Assembly: GCA_019044685.2 (NCBI GenBank)
Contig: JAGTXX020000016.1
Coordinates: 248,001 to 312,000, forward strand
Origin: Nannochloris sp. 'desiccata'
Taxonomy: Eukaryota; Chlorophyta; Trebouxiophyceae; Chlorellales; Chlorellaceae
DNA: 64,000 nt
Direction: 5' to 3'
Below are positions 20,779 to 32,019 of the stretch, piece by piece. The position numbers were made by a program, and so were the translations under genes. Position 1 is the first letter of the stretch. Each line of letters opens with the position of its first letter. Below the pieces are notes generated by a model that was not told the DNA's origin, did no database searches, and saw nothing but the letters and a program-made list of their open reading frames with translations.

Positions 20779-20922
20779 AAGCAACCAGCTTGATATGTAT
20801 TTTGATATTTTATGCACCTATTCTAATCTATATAATGGGTATTTATTCATTTGTGTTTCTATCTATGTTAGCTTACGTATCTATATATGTAAAAGTTAGA
20901 AGTTAGAAGCAAGTATGGAAGC

Positions 20923-20939
20923 GGGGGGGGGGGGGGGGG
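20923..20939 (+). repeat. Poly-G run (17)
   Basis: This is an uninterrupted run of 17 G in AT-rich DNA, in the 3' flank of the GINT1-like gene. Its length is likely unstable and may be mis-called. Confidence 0.85.
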
Positions 20940-21127
20940 AATTAAAAAAAAAAGCAGGGAGAACATGGAAAGAAAAGCAAGGTAAAAAAAAAAGTGTTGT
21001 CGTAGGAAGTGGGTTAGTTCACTTTATGTAGACAGGGTACAGTATAATATATTTATGCTATATTAGTTCAATTGTTAATCAAAATATAGAGGGGGGAAGA
21101 TTTTTTTTTATTTTTCGATTACCTATT

Positions 21128-22411
21128 CTATAAATACAAACAGCCTATTGTCGTACCACAAAAATTTGGTTTTCTTCTCCCATTCAACGCCTGTATCAAA
21201 TCTTGTGGTTGTAATGGATTGTATTGAAACGTATTTAAGAAGGCACGTAGATATCTCGCAGCAGAATCTTCAAATTTATGCATATTATGACTGATTCCCA
21301 CGTGAGAAAATTTAGATATATCCAAACGGCGACGAGGACGGAAAAATTTAATTGCCGACTGAGACTGCTGTTGAAAGTGTGATTGGCCACCTACAACTCC
21401 ATTATTCTTCTTCTTATTATTAGTTCGTGTTTGTGTGGCGTTGCTAAGTACAAAATTCATCAGTAGATCCTCTCCATTAAATAAATCATCAACTACCAAC
21501 CGTGCTGGAGCCACAGCGGGAGACCAATACAACGGAAACGCAATGGATGCATCTATAAATGCCGCTCCAGTGAGCACAACATTATACCTTTCTTTTTCCA
21601 TTACATACCCTTCCCCTCTAAACATCAGTTCCCTGGTGCCACCGTCTCCTGCTTCTATTAGTCTAGGAAAGAAGCCCACCATCACCTCTGGATGCCGTCT
21701 CCACTCGGCAAAGGCTGCCTCGATGTCCGAGCAAGGTATTCGTATATCATCGTCAATAGAAAGCACCGCTCTTGTAGGTATCTCACTATCTGGTTTAAAT
21801 CTGTTATTTAATGAGTTGGTAGATTCAGTTCTAATGCGTATGGGCACGGCAGAAGGGACGAGGGAGAGGTCTGGAGGGGTTCCTGCATTCCAAACGATGA
21901 CTACATGGGAAGCAGCGGGGCAGCGGCTATAATGTTTAACAGCGCCACGAAGCATGCTAATACGGGGGCTGTAGGAAGTTAATACCACAGTGTAATTGTC
22001 GAATGTGCCGTCGACAGCAATAGCAGAAGCAGAGGCCCAAAATGGAGCGAAAAAGAGAGCTACTAAAAGGCCAATAAACATCAAAACACTGAAAAGTATT
22101 CGAGAGTAGAAAAGTCGCCTTTTCATACGCCACCAAGGGGGTTTTGTTCGGACATGGAATGCCCCTGAGCTTGTTGGGGATAATACATTACCGCGAGTTG
22201 GTGTTTTGGGGCCACTGTAATAATAGCTGCCAGAACCGTTGGTAGAGAGTGTTCTGAGAGGCCGGAGCGGTGATCGGTGTGTTGTTGGCAGGATAGAGCC
22301 TATATCATCCCATGCTAAATTGTAATCATTCTTCTTAAACTCTTCAATCTGGCCTGTAAATGGGGCTAGGATGGCAAGCTTGAGCCGCAGAAGTAAAAGG
22401 GAAGCGCCCAT
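21128..22411 (-). CDS. GT64-family glycosyltransferase without propeller
   Basis: This intronless 427-residue protein is the second GT64 gene, tail-to-tail with the first. Residues 1-100 are cytosolic-like with a possible amphipathic start. A single transmembrane anchor (LFSVLMFIGLLVALFFAPFW) follows, consistent with a type II Golgi enzyme. The catalytic domain keeps the family marks: YTVVLTSYSPRISMLRGAVK, HVVIVWN, SLNNRFKPD, the metal-binding AVLSIDDDIRIPC, and NGEDLLMNFVLSN. Both local proteins share PFWA just after the anchor and the same SLxNRxxPD and SxDDDxRxPC blocks, so they look like paralogues. Neither acceptor nor sugar donor can be read from the sequence. The exostosin family (EXTL3-like GlcNAc transfer) and plant GIPC transferases are the nearest known activities. 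Confidence 0.88.
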   Translation of the reverse strand: MGASLLLLRLKLAILAPFTGQIEEFKKNDYNLAWDDIGSILPTTHRSPLRPLRTLSTNGSGSYYYSGPKTPTRGNVLSPTSSGAFHVRTKPPWWRMKRRLFYSRILFSVLMFIGLLVALFFAPFWASASAIAVDGTFDNYTVVLTSYSPRISMLRGAVKHYSRCPAASHVVIVWNAGTPPDLSLVPSAVPIRIRTESTNSLNNRFKPDSEIPTRAVLSIDDDIRIPCSDIEAAFAEWRRHPEVMVGFFPRLIEAGDGGTRELMFRGEGYVMEKERYNVVLTGAAFIDASIAFPLYWSPAVAPARLVVDDLFNGEDLLMNFVLSNATQTRTNNKKKNNGVVGGQSHFQQQSQSAIKFFRPRRRLDISKFSHVGISHNMHKFEDSAARYLRAFLNTFQYNPLQPQDLIQALNGRRKPNFCGTTIGCLYL

Positions 22412-22993
22412 TTGTAAGTTGGGCTGGTGAAAACGATCGCTCAGCCTGAGGAAAGGTCGCTTCTTCAGGGTATATTTACTTCATTTCCTAGACTATCCGG
22501 TGATGAGATACGTATAGCTGTGTTTTCTGCAGCACGTCAAGCTGCTAAATTTTTAAACGTGTTGATTTTGCGATCTTAAATTCAAATCTACAGTCAAGAA
22601 TGCCAAGCAGTGGCCTTTGCTTTATCGTTTGATAGCAGTTTTGATGCTTTCAAAAAGTCATAAAGTAGTTAAACACAGCACTGGATTCTTATTATAGTGT
22701 GCATTTCAATATTTCCACTTCCTGCACTGATCAGTAGCTTGATGACAAGCCTTGGCAAGAAGCCCATATTTGAAATCTTCATTACAAGCCTTGATGCAAA
22801 AGGATACGACATACACAATAAGAAAGGCAATTTACAGAAGGATAAAGCACAAGACATAGTCGTATACATCTCTTGTTAAAAATGAGTTTGCAAAATTTTG
22901 GGGCGGCCGTTGCACCTGCGTCGCCTCCCCTCACGGCGCAGTTTTGCAAATTTAGAGCGCTAAATTGTGTAGCGCTATAAATTCATCAGGCAA
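22412..22993. other. Intergenic region upstream of the GT64 gene
   Basis: No gene is supported in these 582 bp. A GC-rich patch near 22899-22945 stands out. The GT64 promoter should lie at the left end. Confidence 0.35.
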
Positions 22994-23730
22994 CTAACAC
23001 TCTTTCCCATTGCCACTCTGCTGTTTCTTGGGCGAACTAGGATCACAATTCAAAATGTGCATTGTATGCAATGTGTCTTCAGGCTTATAAGAGCCATGCC
23101 TCCACTCTTCTAAATCAGGCCGGGGATCAGGACGTTGATTTAAAGCTGAACTCTCCACTCTAGAGCACCACTTGCACGCTTCATCTTCATCATCCCCCTT
23201 TTCCAGCAGTTTGGAGAATAAGCCGCCAGACGGGGCGCTTGTTGCAAAGGTAGACGAGTTCTTGGGAGGGCTACGAGGGCTTGAAGCTCGTGGAAAAGTC
23301 ATAGTCATGGGGTTTAATGAGTTTGTGGCTTTTAAAGAAGTATTTATGGATGCAGTTGTTTCTCCAGAGCTATGTTTTGAGGGGAAATGGACTGTGCCAT
23401 GCAGTGACGGTGGGCAGGACGTACGAGCAAGCTTGGGTGGACTGCCAGGAGCCGCTGGAGGCTTGGGTGCGGCAGTTGGAGAACGCGGGGAGGTTGGCAT
23501 CTTTGTTGGCTCCTCAAAATCTCGCATCGCTGCATGGTAAGTAGTTTGAACGATGAAAGTGAAGCAAGGCATCTTGGGATTTGAAACAAATTTCTTAAAA
23601 CATACCTCTCGGAACCTTTGCGCCTCGTTTTCGGTCCCACCTGCAGCATAGCATAATGTTGTTAGAAATACAAATGCGAGCTTCTCGGCATGCGGAGGGG
23701 CTGAACTTACCCTGGAAGCAGGGAACCCAT
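22994..23730 (-). CDS. Hypothetical Pro/Ser-rich disordered protein
   Basis: I do not recognise this product. The proposed exons are 23730-23711 (20 nt), 23640-23606 (35 nt) and 23529-22994; the GT-AG borders close to a 196-residue frame that begins MGSLLPGWDRKRGAKVP and continues RAMRDFEEPTKMPTSPRSP. Alternatively translation starts within the last exon at 23572 or 23527. The middle is low-complexity Pro/Ala/Ser/Thr. A more ordered C-terminal part has GLFSKLLEKGDDEDEACKWC and DLEEWRHGSYKPEDTLHTM. Several SP/TP sites suggest a phosphoregulated disordered protein. The two tiny exons make the 5' end uncertain. Confidence 0.45.
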
Positions 23731-24067
23731 AATTTAAAGTGAATATGTAAGAATCTCGTGTTTAGGATAGCTAGTTTGTCTAGATACCGGTTTTAATAAG
23801 TTTGAGAAAACAAGTAAATCGGGAATTTTCGGAAGGCTAGCAGCCAAAACCCTTTATATCGGCTCCGGAAGGCCGGCGTGGACAGCAAAGCAACGGCCCC
23901 GACAAAGGCGCTGAAACTCTTATATTTGAGAACTTCGGCCTCAAAGAAGGCCCTCTCCTACTCCAGCGGCGTCATTGACTTGTCCAATGTTTGGTGTAGC
24001 ATTCACAAGGACTGCGGCTGTGGCCCGACAGTTACTCCCAAGTTTACAATCGAACTCATCTGTGATC
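23731..24067. promoter_or_regulatory. Divergent intergenic region
   Basis: These 337 bp lie between the hypothetical protein (minus) and the isochorismatase-like gene (plus). No supportable coding sequence or RNA gene was seen. Confidence 0.3.
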
Positions 24068-24964
24068 ATGCCTAATCTTGGCCGTAAGTGCAGTCTAAAA
24101 CAAGCAACTCCGTATAGATAGTAATAATTCACATGATCAATATTTACATCAGCAACAATGTATGTTGTATCAATCCTTTTTTCAGGTCCTAGTGCCATGT
24201 CAACTGCAATCACCGCCAGTTCTACCCGATTGGGCAAGCTCACCCCTGGGGAAACTGCTTTATTGGTTTGTGATGTTCAGGAACGATTTAGACCTGTAAT
24301 AAGTGGATTTTCAGCTGTCGTAGATACCTCAAGAAGAATGGTAAGCCTCTTATACATGTAAACCAAAAACATGCCGGCAAACCCCACGCCGCCATTGACC
24401 TTTCCATTTACTGAACCTTCAATTTCTCTGCTTACTTCACTCTCATAACAATACAGTATACTTTTCCAACGTTATGTTTACTATTATTTTCTACAGATCC
24501 GCGCTGCGGAGGCTCTTCAGCTCCCCATCATCGTCACTGAACAGTATCCCAAAGCACTGGGTTCCACCGTTGCGGAAATCTCTCAAGTCCTTCCACCCGG
24601 CACTCCTGTTGTCGCCAAGACTAGATTTAGTATGCTGGTTGAAGAAATCGCCGAAGCATTTGAATCGTTACCCCACATTAAAAAGGTATTAATCGTGGGT
24701 ATAGAAGCACATGTCTGTGTTTTGCAAACTGCATTAGATTTAATTGAAAGGGGCTATGAGGTTCATATACTCGTAGACGGTGTTTCTTCCCAGAGGTTGA
24801 CAGATAGAGCTACGGCATTGCATAGATTATCACAATCTGGGGCGTTTATGGCTACGTCTGAGATGGCTATGTTTCAAATGATGGTGAATACAACCCACCC
24901 TGCGTTTAAAGCAGTGAGCGCCTTGTGCAAGGAGGAAAGGCCGGATCAGCTGCCTGCTGTTTAG
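24068..24964 (+). CDS. Isochorismatase-family (ISOC1/2-like) cysteine hydrolase
   Basis: Exons 24068-24083, 24186-24340 and 24497-24964 join in phase: MPNLGRPSA|MSTAITASS..., about 212 residues. Starting at the internal ATG (24197) would remove only nine residues. The fold's hallmark sites are present: LVCDVQERFRPVI (catalytic Asp in DVQ), a conserved Lys in VVAKTRFSMLVEE, and the nucleophile region VLIVGIEAHVCVLQTALDL with Cys in HVC. VTEQYPKALGSTV and YEVHILVDGVSSQR are typical of the ISOC1/ISOC2 subfamily. Despite the name, this subgroup's substrate is not established, and nicotinamidase or isochorismatase activity should not be assumed. TGTAA occurs at 25018. Confidence 0.9.
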
Positions 24965-25415
24965 ATGGGGTTTTTTTTAACAATTCACTTGAATTTTTTT
25001 TTGGTACGAAGAAACGTTGTAAATGTATATGGAAAGGTACAAAGTACTCTGTAAATAGATGCCTAGAGAGACTAGAAGATGGCAGAGAGGCTGTGTTCAG
25101 CGGGGCGCTGAAAAACTGAGTTGCTGGGATTTTTTGTTTTGCTTTAAAAATGTGCTTGCATAGCTTTGCACCTTATGGAAAATTACGTCAAATAATATAT
25201 CATGATTATTTGTGCCTATTAAAACCCAAGGAAGGAAGGTTTCAAGGAAACTGCTTCAAATTCTGTTGCAATGCCAATTTCCATTCGGCATTAAGTTAGT
25301 TGCTTTTCATTGAACATCATAAATAAATACTATATATCTGAACCTGGTCTACTAATATAGAGCACCAATACAGCCTCAAATATTGCCAAGAGCATTGAGT
25401 GCGAGCACTACTTCA
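24965..25415. other. Intergenic region between isochorismatase-like and HAD genes
   Basis: These 451 bp are non-coding. TGTAA occurs at 25018 and again near 25050, consistent with the end of the isochorismatase-like mRNA. The remainder presumably holds the HAD gene promoter. Confidence 0.35.
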
Positions 25416-26591
25416 ATGGTGCTGCATCTTCCCGTCGCTCGGCCAAGGTTGTCAGAAACAAATCTAGCTAGCCATGGCATTTCCTCTAGAAAGAGTTCTA
25501 CGTTGCCTCGTCTCCGGGTTCAACGATCCTTTATAGTGAAACCGATTAGAGCAACGAATGACGATGCGAACCAAGACCACAACAATAAGAATAACAGCGA
25601 TGAAGATGAATACACGACTGCCTCTTCTGCAGATGAAGACATGTTCATGGACAGACCCTGGCTCAAAAGCCCTCCTGCTTCACTCCCCACCTCGAGCTCC
25701 TCTCTTGAAAATATTGGCGCAGAATACGGTGAAGGATTCCTCCAATTCCGTCTTTCAGGCGAGAAAACTCGTCTTGATGTGGACACTCTGAACGAAGAGC
25801 TCCGCATTAAAGGCGCCGCTCGAATCCGCCACTCGACCATGTGCCCTGACGAAGCATACGGTTTAATTTTCGATTTTGACGATGTGATAGTAGATACACG
25901 GACATTGCAACGTGCTGCCTGGCAAAATGTCGCTAAAGCCGAGAATTTACCGTACCCTCAATACGAACGGGGTCACATGTTTGATATGAGACCTGAGCGG
26001 GCGGCAATGCAGGTGTTACAATGGACTCAATCAATGCAGCGAGCACAGGAGTTAGCATGGCTTGTCGCTACTGAATATTCTAAAATGATACAGAATGATA
26101 TACAGACTCCATTACCTGGAGTGGTAGATTGGTTGACGATAATGTCAAAAACCAACATCCCATGTGCCCTGGTCACCGCAATTGACAAGACCACAGCAAC
26201 GCAAATTTTAGAAAAGTTAGAGTTGCGGAATTATTTTAGTGCGTTAGTTACTGCAGATGATGATATGGAAACAATCGCCCAACGCTATTTATCTGCAGCT
26301 ATAAAATTAAATAGACCACCAAACCAGTGTGTGGTGTTTGGGGCTACCCCAGCGGCGATGGCGGCGGCTCACAATTGTACTATGAGATGCATAGCAGTGA
26401 TAGGGACGCACACTGCTCCACAGTTGCGTAGTGCGGATTTAACTATTAGTTCTATGACTGAATTGTCAGTTATGAATATAAGAAGATTATTTGCGAATAG
26501 TGGCACGCAGTTTATGGATTTGAAAAAGCAGAGGACAGGGCAAGGGACAAATAAAAGAAAATTACGACATGCTACGGAAGGGGAGGAGTGA
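25416..26591 (+). CDS. Plastid HAD-superfamily hydrolase (CbbY/PyrP-like)
   Basis: This intronless gene encodes 391 residues. The ATG at 25416 is the first in frame; the reading frame is open a little further upstream but without an ATG. The first 50 residues are Ser/Arg/Leu-rich with few acidic residues, indicating a transit peptide, and an Asn/Asp-rich linker follows. The HAD core begins with YGLIFDFDDVIVDT, giving motif I as DFDDV (nucleophile plus acid/base Asp). Motif II is likely CALVTAID, and VVFGATPAAMAAAHNC carries the later region, where the usual GDS/D-containing motif IV is less clear. The helical cap lies between. It resembles plant plastid HAD proteins annotated as CbbY-like or as ARPP (riboflavin-pathway) phosphatases, but substrate assignment is not justified. 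Motif IV looks degenerate, so activity should be checked. Confidence 0.8.
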   Translation: MVLHLPVARPRLSETNLASHGISSRKSSTLPRLRVQRSFIVKPIRATNDDANQDHNNKNNSDEDEYTTASSADEDMFMDRPWLKSPPASLPTSSSSLENIGAEYGEGFLQFRLSGEKTRLDVDTLNEELRIKGAARIRHSTMCPDEAYGLIFDFDDVIVDTRTLQRAAWQNVAKAENLPYPQYERGHMFDMRPERAAMQVLQWTQSMQRAQELAWLVATEYSKMIQNDIQTPLPGVVDWLTIMSKTNIPCALVTAIDKTTATQILEKLELRNYFSALVTADDDMETIAQRYLSAAIKLNRPPNQCVVFGATPAAMAAAHNCTMRCIAVIGTHTAPQLRSADLTISSMTELSVMNIRRLFANSGTQFMDLKKQRTGQGTNKRKLRHATEGEE

Positions 26592-26874
26592 GTGACAGAA
26601 ATTGGTGGTAATGGATTATTTTATATGGAGGAAGCGTAGTGGTCTCTCGTTGTTTATATCTCGATCAATCCAAGGATCAATCATTTATTAAATGATAAAA
26701 GCCAGTTGGTGCACAGGTGGGTAATATTCCCTCTTTCCTTTTTTGCTATGCTATGCTAGCTTGCTGTTGAAAATAAAGAATGTGTATACGTTTAACAATG
26801 AAATGTACACCTTGTAAATTTCCAAACAAAATGCGTATTAAGAACAAAACTAAAGAACAAAATGAAAAATTATC

Positions 26875-29800
26875 TCAAAGTCCAAACTTCCTCCTGGCGC
26901 CTGCTCCAAATTTCATAGTTCCAGGCGCAGCAATTGATGCCCTCTGCTTTTCCCTTTCCTTTTCCCTCAATTTCGCTTCTTCCTCGGCCTTTTTCGCTGC
27001 AATCACAGCTACTCCTTTCATCTCTTCCTCCATCGCAGCCTTTTGCGCTCTGGCTTTTTCCCGCTGTTCTAATCGGGAGGAGTGAGTTTCTTTAATTGAA
27101 AAGAAAGTAGGACCCATTTCAGCCAACCATTCAGGCTCCACTGCAGTCACACATTGCATATATTCCTTGGTTGTAAACACCAATTCATGATAAATGATAT
27201 AATCAGGGGTGTAGCCAAGTCCATAAAGTGCAGATGTCGGGTGGAGGTGACAAGGAATACCAGACCGGCAGTTTACATACTCACCAATGCCTTTAAATTT
27301 AGCAGCATTATGGAAATATGCAGCACAAATGGCTTTTCGGATCGTATCCCAGTCATTTCCAGCAGAAATAATAGGGATTTTCTGTTGTTGCATTATATCT
27401 AGCAATTGAGCTCGGACTTCTTTTGCCTTCTTAAGACCCTTTGCTTGTAAGAAGTGAGCCGAAGCCCAATCACCCCTATATCCATTATTCTTCCATTGTT
27501 GATACACATGCAACAACGTCAAATGATCGGACTCAGGCACAAAGAACTTCTCTCGAGCAGCATCACTTTCCTCGGCTCTATCCGGAGGTCGGAAAAAGAC
27601 GCTCGGCACACTGAGCATCGAAACGACAGTCAGCACTTCATTCGAACAGCCCATTTCTGCACCAACAAGTAACATTTTCGCTAATGGAGGGTCTAAAGGG
27701 AACTCGACCATCTTTCTACCCATGGAAGTCAAAGCTCCGGTATTATCCAGGGCGCCGAGAACCCACAATTGATACATCGAGTTTGCTATGTTCTCTTGTG
27801 GAGGTGGATCCATAAAGGCAAACGACATCAAATCATCAACATTAAGCGATTTAAGTAGTAGTACAACGTTAGACAAATTTGTACGTTGTATTTCAGGTAC
27901 GGTAGTGGCGAGTAATTCATGTTTGTAGGCAGATTCAGTGAACAGGCGCCAACAGACACCTGGGCCTGTACGACCAGCACGACCAGAACGTTGATTTGCT
28001 GCAGCTTGACTTTCAGGGAACACAGTCAATGCATCCATACCCATTTTAGAGTTGTAGACCTTCATTTTCACATATCCAGAATCGATCACGTATATAATAC
28101 CATCCACAGTCAGGGAAGTTTCCGCAATGTTGGTAGAAACAATCACTTTTCTGGTACCATCGGGGGCTTTATCGAAAATTTTCGCTTGTAAATCCGAAGG
28201 AAGTTGACTGTAGATAGGTAATATGAGTATAGGGGGTACGCCTTCGCCGAGGTGCTCTAGTCTTTCTTGTAAAGAAAAACAGGTTGCTTCAATTTCTTCT
28301 TGACCCGTCATGAAGATCAAAATATCACCTGGTGGATGGCCTAAATGAATAGCAATGGCTTGTTTGACTGCTGCATCTACATAATCTTCTTGTGGCGTCT
28401 TTGAGAACAGCACATCTACAGGGAAAGTACGACCAGGAATTTTGTATACAGGGCAGCTGCCAAAAAAATCGGCAAATTTTTGAGCGTCGAGAGTCGCAGA
28501 AGTCACAATTAATCTAAAATCACGTCTTCTTGCCACTACTTCACGCAAAATACCAAATAAAACATCGGTATTCAGTGATCTTTCGTGTGCTTCGTCCATA
28601 ATTATAGCAGAATATCGGTCTAAATCTGGCTCAGTGAGTGTTTCTCTAAGTAGCACGCCATCAGTCATGTATTTGATGATGGTGTCTTCACTGGTAACGT
28701 CTTCAAAACGGATGGAATACCCTACATCACGGCCTAATTCGACGCCCATTTCTTCGGAAACACGTTTTGCAACAGACATTGCAGCGACACGACGAGGCTG
28801 GGTGCACCCAACTTGACCAAATGTGGTATAACCAGCTTCGTGCAAGTACTGCGTCATTTGCGTGGTCTTTCCACTACCAGTTTCGCCTACGACGACGACA
28901 ACCTGGTTTTCACGGATGGTTTGAAGTAACTCTTCTCGAACGGCGTAGACGGGGAGAAAGCGTCGCTGTTCGGAAATGGTCTTTGTTTTGGCAAACTCAG
29001 ATGCTGCCTCGGTCTTCTTAAGATGGGTCTTAAACTGTGATTTACCACGATAATTGCCTCCTTCTTCATCTGAAGCAGATCCATCATCAGGATTTTTATT
29101 AGGCTTTTCATTTCCATCTTTATTTTTACCGTCAATGTCTTCGCCTTGCTCAGCAGCTAAAGCCTCTTTAGCAGCAGCTGCTTCTGCCTTTTCGTCTTCA
29201 GTTAACCCCGTCACATTCCCCATTTTGGATCCAGCAACTTCCCAAAACCTAGCTCTACTTTTATTCGAATCTTTCTTCTCTCTAACTTCTTTGACCAATT
29301 TACTTCCGCTTCGAGCGATCACCGCCAAATCTGAAGTCGGGTCTTTTAAAGGCAATACAGGACCCTTTTGTTTCGTAAATAGGAATCTTCCATCCAAAAA
29401 CGGTGGTCTGGTATCATGTACTAATAGTAATACACGTACATCACTGTCGTTATCGAAATCGTTATCCACTTCTCTCGCTCTAACCACCCCCGACGTCATT
29501 AAACGATTCTCTTCCCATGCATTCATATCTCTCTGCAGCTCTGACGCTCGTTTGCTTTGCGCTAAAGTCATGAGCGAGCCATCACGACGGGTAAGACGTT
29601 TTTGGGCCTGTTCTTCCCGTCGTTTTAAGGCTGGATCTGAGGCTGCATCAGCTAAAAAGGGATCGTGAGTCTCGTCGAGCGCACCGCCTTCCTCTTGGCC
29701 ATACCAGTCTCTATCTAATTGCTCCTCTACCGCAGCATACTCAGCACGCAAACTCGCATTATCATCATTATTGACATTTTTAAGATCAGGTGAGCGTTCT

Positions 29801-30912
29801 ATTTCACGGCCTGCTGCGCGTGCTTTGCGTCTTTCTTCCTCTTTATTCCACGTAGAACTCCGCCAGGAAGGGGTCATTGAAGGAGAAGCTTCCACTGAAG
29901 ATTCAAATTTCACATTACTACGAGGCCGTTGCTGGGAAATGTGCTGTGACTGTCCAGTAATACTCGTAGTGGTACCTCCACGAGCTGTTTGAGGGGTAGG
30001 GGCATCCCTACTATCCCAACCACCACCACCGCCACCGCCACCACGAGAAGGTGTGCTCTCCCACTCACTCGAGGCCTTCTTTCTACCACCACCACGAGCA
30101 GGAGTCCATTCCCAATTGTTTTTATCTTCTCTTCTGGAAGAACGTCCTCTTTCAGAAGAGTAATAGTCTCCAGAGTCTCTCTCTCTGCCTCTCTCTCTAC
30201 TTCTGCTTCTGCTTGTCTCTCGATCTGCTCCTCTTTGATCTGCTCTTCTTTCCCAACTTCTTTTCTCATAATCTCTACCACTACCCCTATCGCGACCACG
30301 ATCCCTATCTCTATCTCTATTGTCTCTACCCGAGTTTGTAGATGCATAGACGCCGTGTGCTTTTTCTCGTTCTCGATGTCTTCGCTCCCGGTCAGCTTGT
30401 GATTCTCGAGCGTGGTGATCAACACCGCCAGGATGGCTGGGAGTTTCTTGGATAGATCCACGATACCGGCGTTGATGCGAATGGGAGTGGTCATAACGAT
30501 CACGGGATCTGCTTCTGCTTCGGTCTAGGTCAGCGGAAGAAAGAGGAGGTGGAGCCCCGCCAGTATCTCCTGCATTGGCGGCATCACCGTCGTCCTCATT
30601 TAAAGAGACAATTGATCGCTTGCCTACAGAGTAAAATTATAAAAGAAAAATCTCATTTAGATTCTGCATGTGTATCATGTTATGTAGGAAGGTTATAAAC
30701 AAGATAAAAGCCAAAACGAAAAGCGTACCTAGAATGCTGCCTTGTTTGGCTTGTTCGGCTCTTTTTTGAGCAGCGAGGCGGTCGAGGCCTAGGAGAGATG
30801 GCTTTGGAGCAGGGGCTTTGAATACATGCCGCTCTTTTGGAACGGTAAGTAGACCACCTTGATCTTCAGAAGAAGGAGGTAAGCTGTCTTTAGGCTCCTG
30901 TTCGTTGCTCAT
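26875..30912 (-). CDS. PRP16: Pre-mRNA-splicing DEAH-box helicase PRP16 (DHX38)
   Basis: Two exons (30912-30729 and 30623-26875) join as [12 protein letters not shown], giving about 1,310 residues. PRP16 remodels the spliceosome between the two catalytic steps. The N-terminus has [14 protein letters not shown], a long RS/RD-rich region, and repeated WEWTP/EWESTP blocks seen in this family. The helicase core shows [10 protein letters not shown] (I), TQPRRVAA (Ia), the DEAH box [12 protein letters not shown] (II), SATLD (III), FMTGQEEIE (IV), [13 protein letters not shown] (V) and [12 protein letters not shown] (VI). The helicase-associated and OB regions follow ([37 protein letters not shown]), and the C-terminus RRKFGL matches human DHX38. 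The segment [19 protein letters not shown] before motif I is diagnostic for PRP16 rather than PRP22/PRP43. It forms a divergent pair with the gene at 31182. Confidence 0.96.
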
Positions 30913-31181
30913 GGCAAATTCAATATGATCAGAAATGGAGAATTATTATGCTTCCATGGCAAATTGACGTGCTGGGCAGCGTGTATGTAGCTTGCAAATT
31001 TTAATATTTTATTTGCGTATGCTGAAACTGCGAATTTACTGTATTATTATTTGAAAAACAGCTTGCTGAAAAAGAGAGAAAAAAATATAGAAGACGGCGT
31101 TCAGAGAGCATGTGCTTTAACTTGTGAAATATTATTGCATAATCATGTCATCAATATAACTGTTAAGAAGGATAGCTGACA

Positions 31182-31745
31182 ATGAATTCAGGCAAAGCAC
31201 CTCCACCTGGGGGAAAGCTCGATGAATTAATTGCCGAATCAGAAAGATCACTAAAACGCCTAGAAACCATGGAAAACAATGCTAATCGCACTAGAGGACA
31301 GCGCATCAATGCCCATATGAAGCGCAACTCTGGTCATATAATCAATATCATTTTAGCTGGCAGCGTTTTTGTCGTTGCATTGTCCCGACTGAACGACAAG
31401 TATGCTCACGAGGTACGTTTTTAATATTTTTTTCTTTGACAATTTAGACTATTAATTGCTTAGACGGCACCAGTACTGATCTATCCTTCCCTACAGGCCA
31501 GGCAAGAAGAATTAGAAGAAAAGATCAAAAGTTTAAAGCTACAAAATGATAGTTTTGCTCATCGCCTTTCGGAAGCAGACAAATTTGCATCAGAGGTAGA
31601 ACAAGCAGCAGAAACAGGAGGTAGACAACTACATAGCAGATTGAAAGACGCTCTGGATAGTTTTAGGAGCGCAGGGCTTAGTGGGGGACTTTTGCCTGCG
31701 GGAACAGAAACAAACAACGACGGTGGCTCCCGCCCATTAATTTGA
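31182..31745 (+). CDS. Small single-pass membrane protein with coiled coil, unknown
   Basis: Two exons (31182-31412 and 31497-31745) join in phase as KYAHE|ARQEELEEK, giving 159 residues. A charged helix (LDELIAESERSLKRLETMEN) precedes one transmembrane segment (IINIILAGSVFVVALSRL). A heptad-like coiled coil (QEELEEKIKSLKLQNDSFAH) and a Gly/Ser-rich tail follow. No signal peptide is evident, so it is likely a tail-out or organelle membrane protein. The family is not recognised. It shares a 269-bp divergent spacer with PRP16. Confidence 0.7.
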
Positions 31746-32019
31746 AATTTTTGAAAGTTTATTGCTGGAAAGATTGCATTGCTAATATTGCGATTACTGA
31801 TTGTACTTATGTAAGCTATACAATGCCGTAACATATGATTTATGCGATGAGACAGCCTTCCCACCTATGGTCTCGACACCTGTTCAATGTTGCCACAGCA
31901 AGTTGCTGAACCACCACACAAAATCATTGTGCGATATAATTTTGATGCATTATTCCAATACTTTTATTTTACTTCGACTTTAAGACTCGTAGACCGCATA
32001 CAAATACATCTAGCCCGCA

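Larger units (their letters stand above)
20670..21127. other. Convergent intergenic region between two GT64 genes
   Basis: These 458 bp separate the stop codons of two tail-to-tail GT64 genes. They contain a 32-bp tandem duplication, a 17-G run and TGTAA at 20887. No gene was seen. Confidence 0.5.

Noticed and set aside
21435..21932. Plus-strand 165-residue frame opposite the second GT64 gene
   Set aside because: It mirrors the conserved GT64 coding sequence and has no homology marks.
27154..28191. Plus-strand small frames opposite PRP16 helicase motifs
   Set aside because: They are antisense shadows of one of the most conserved genes in the window.
29054..29668. Long plus-strand frame (over 200 residues) within the PRP16 gene
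   Set aside because: It is Ser/Leu/Pro-rich antisense of the charged PRP16 N-terminus, with no independent start context.
29910..30503. Minus-strand frame rich in Ile/Glu/Arg overlapping the PRP16 N-terminus
   Set aside because: It is an alternative frame of the RS/RD-rich repeat; the PRP16 frame there is continuous and joins exon 1 in phase.
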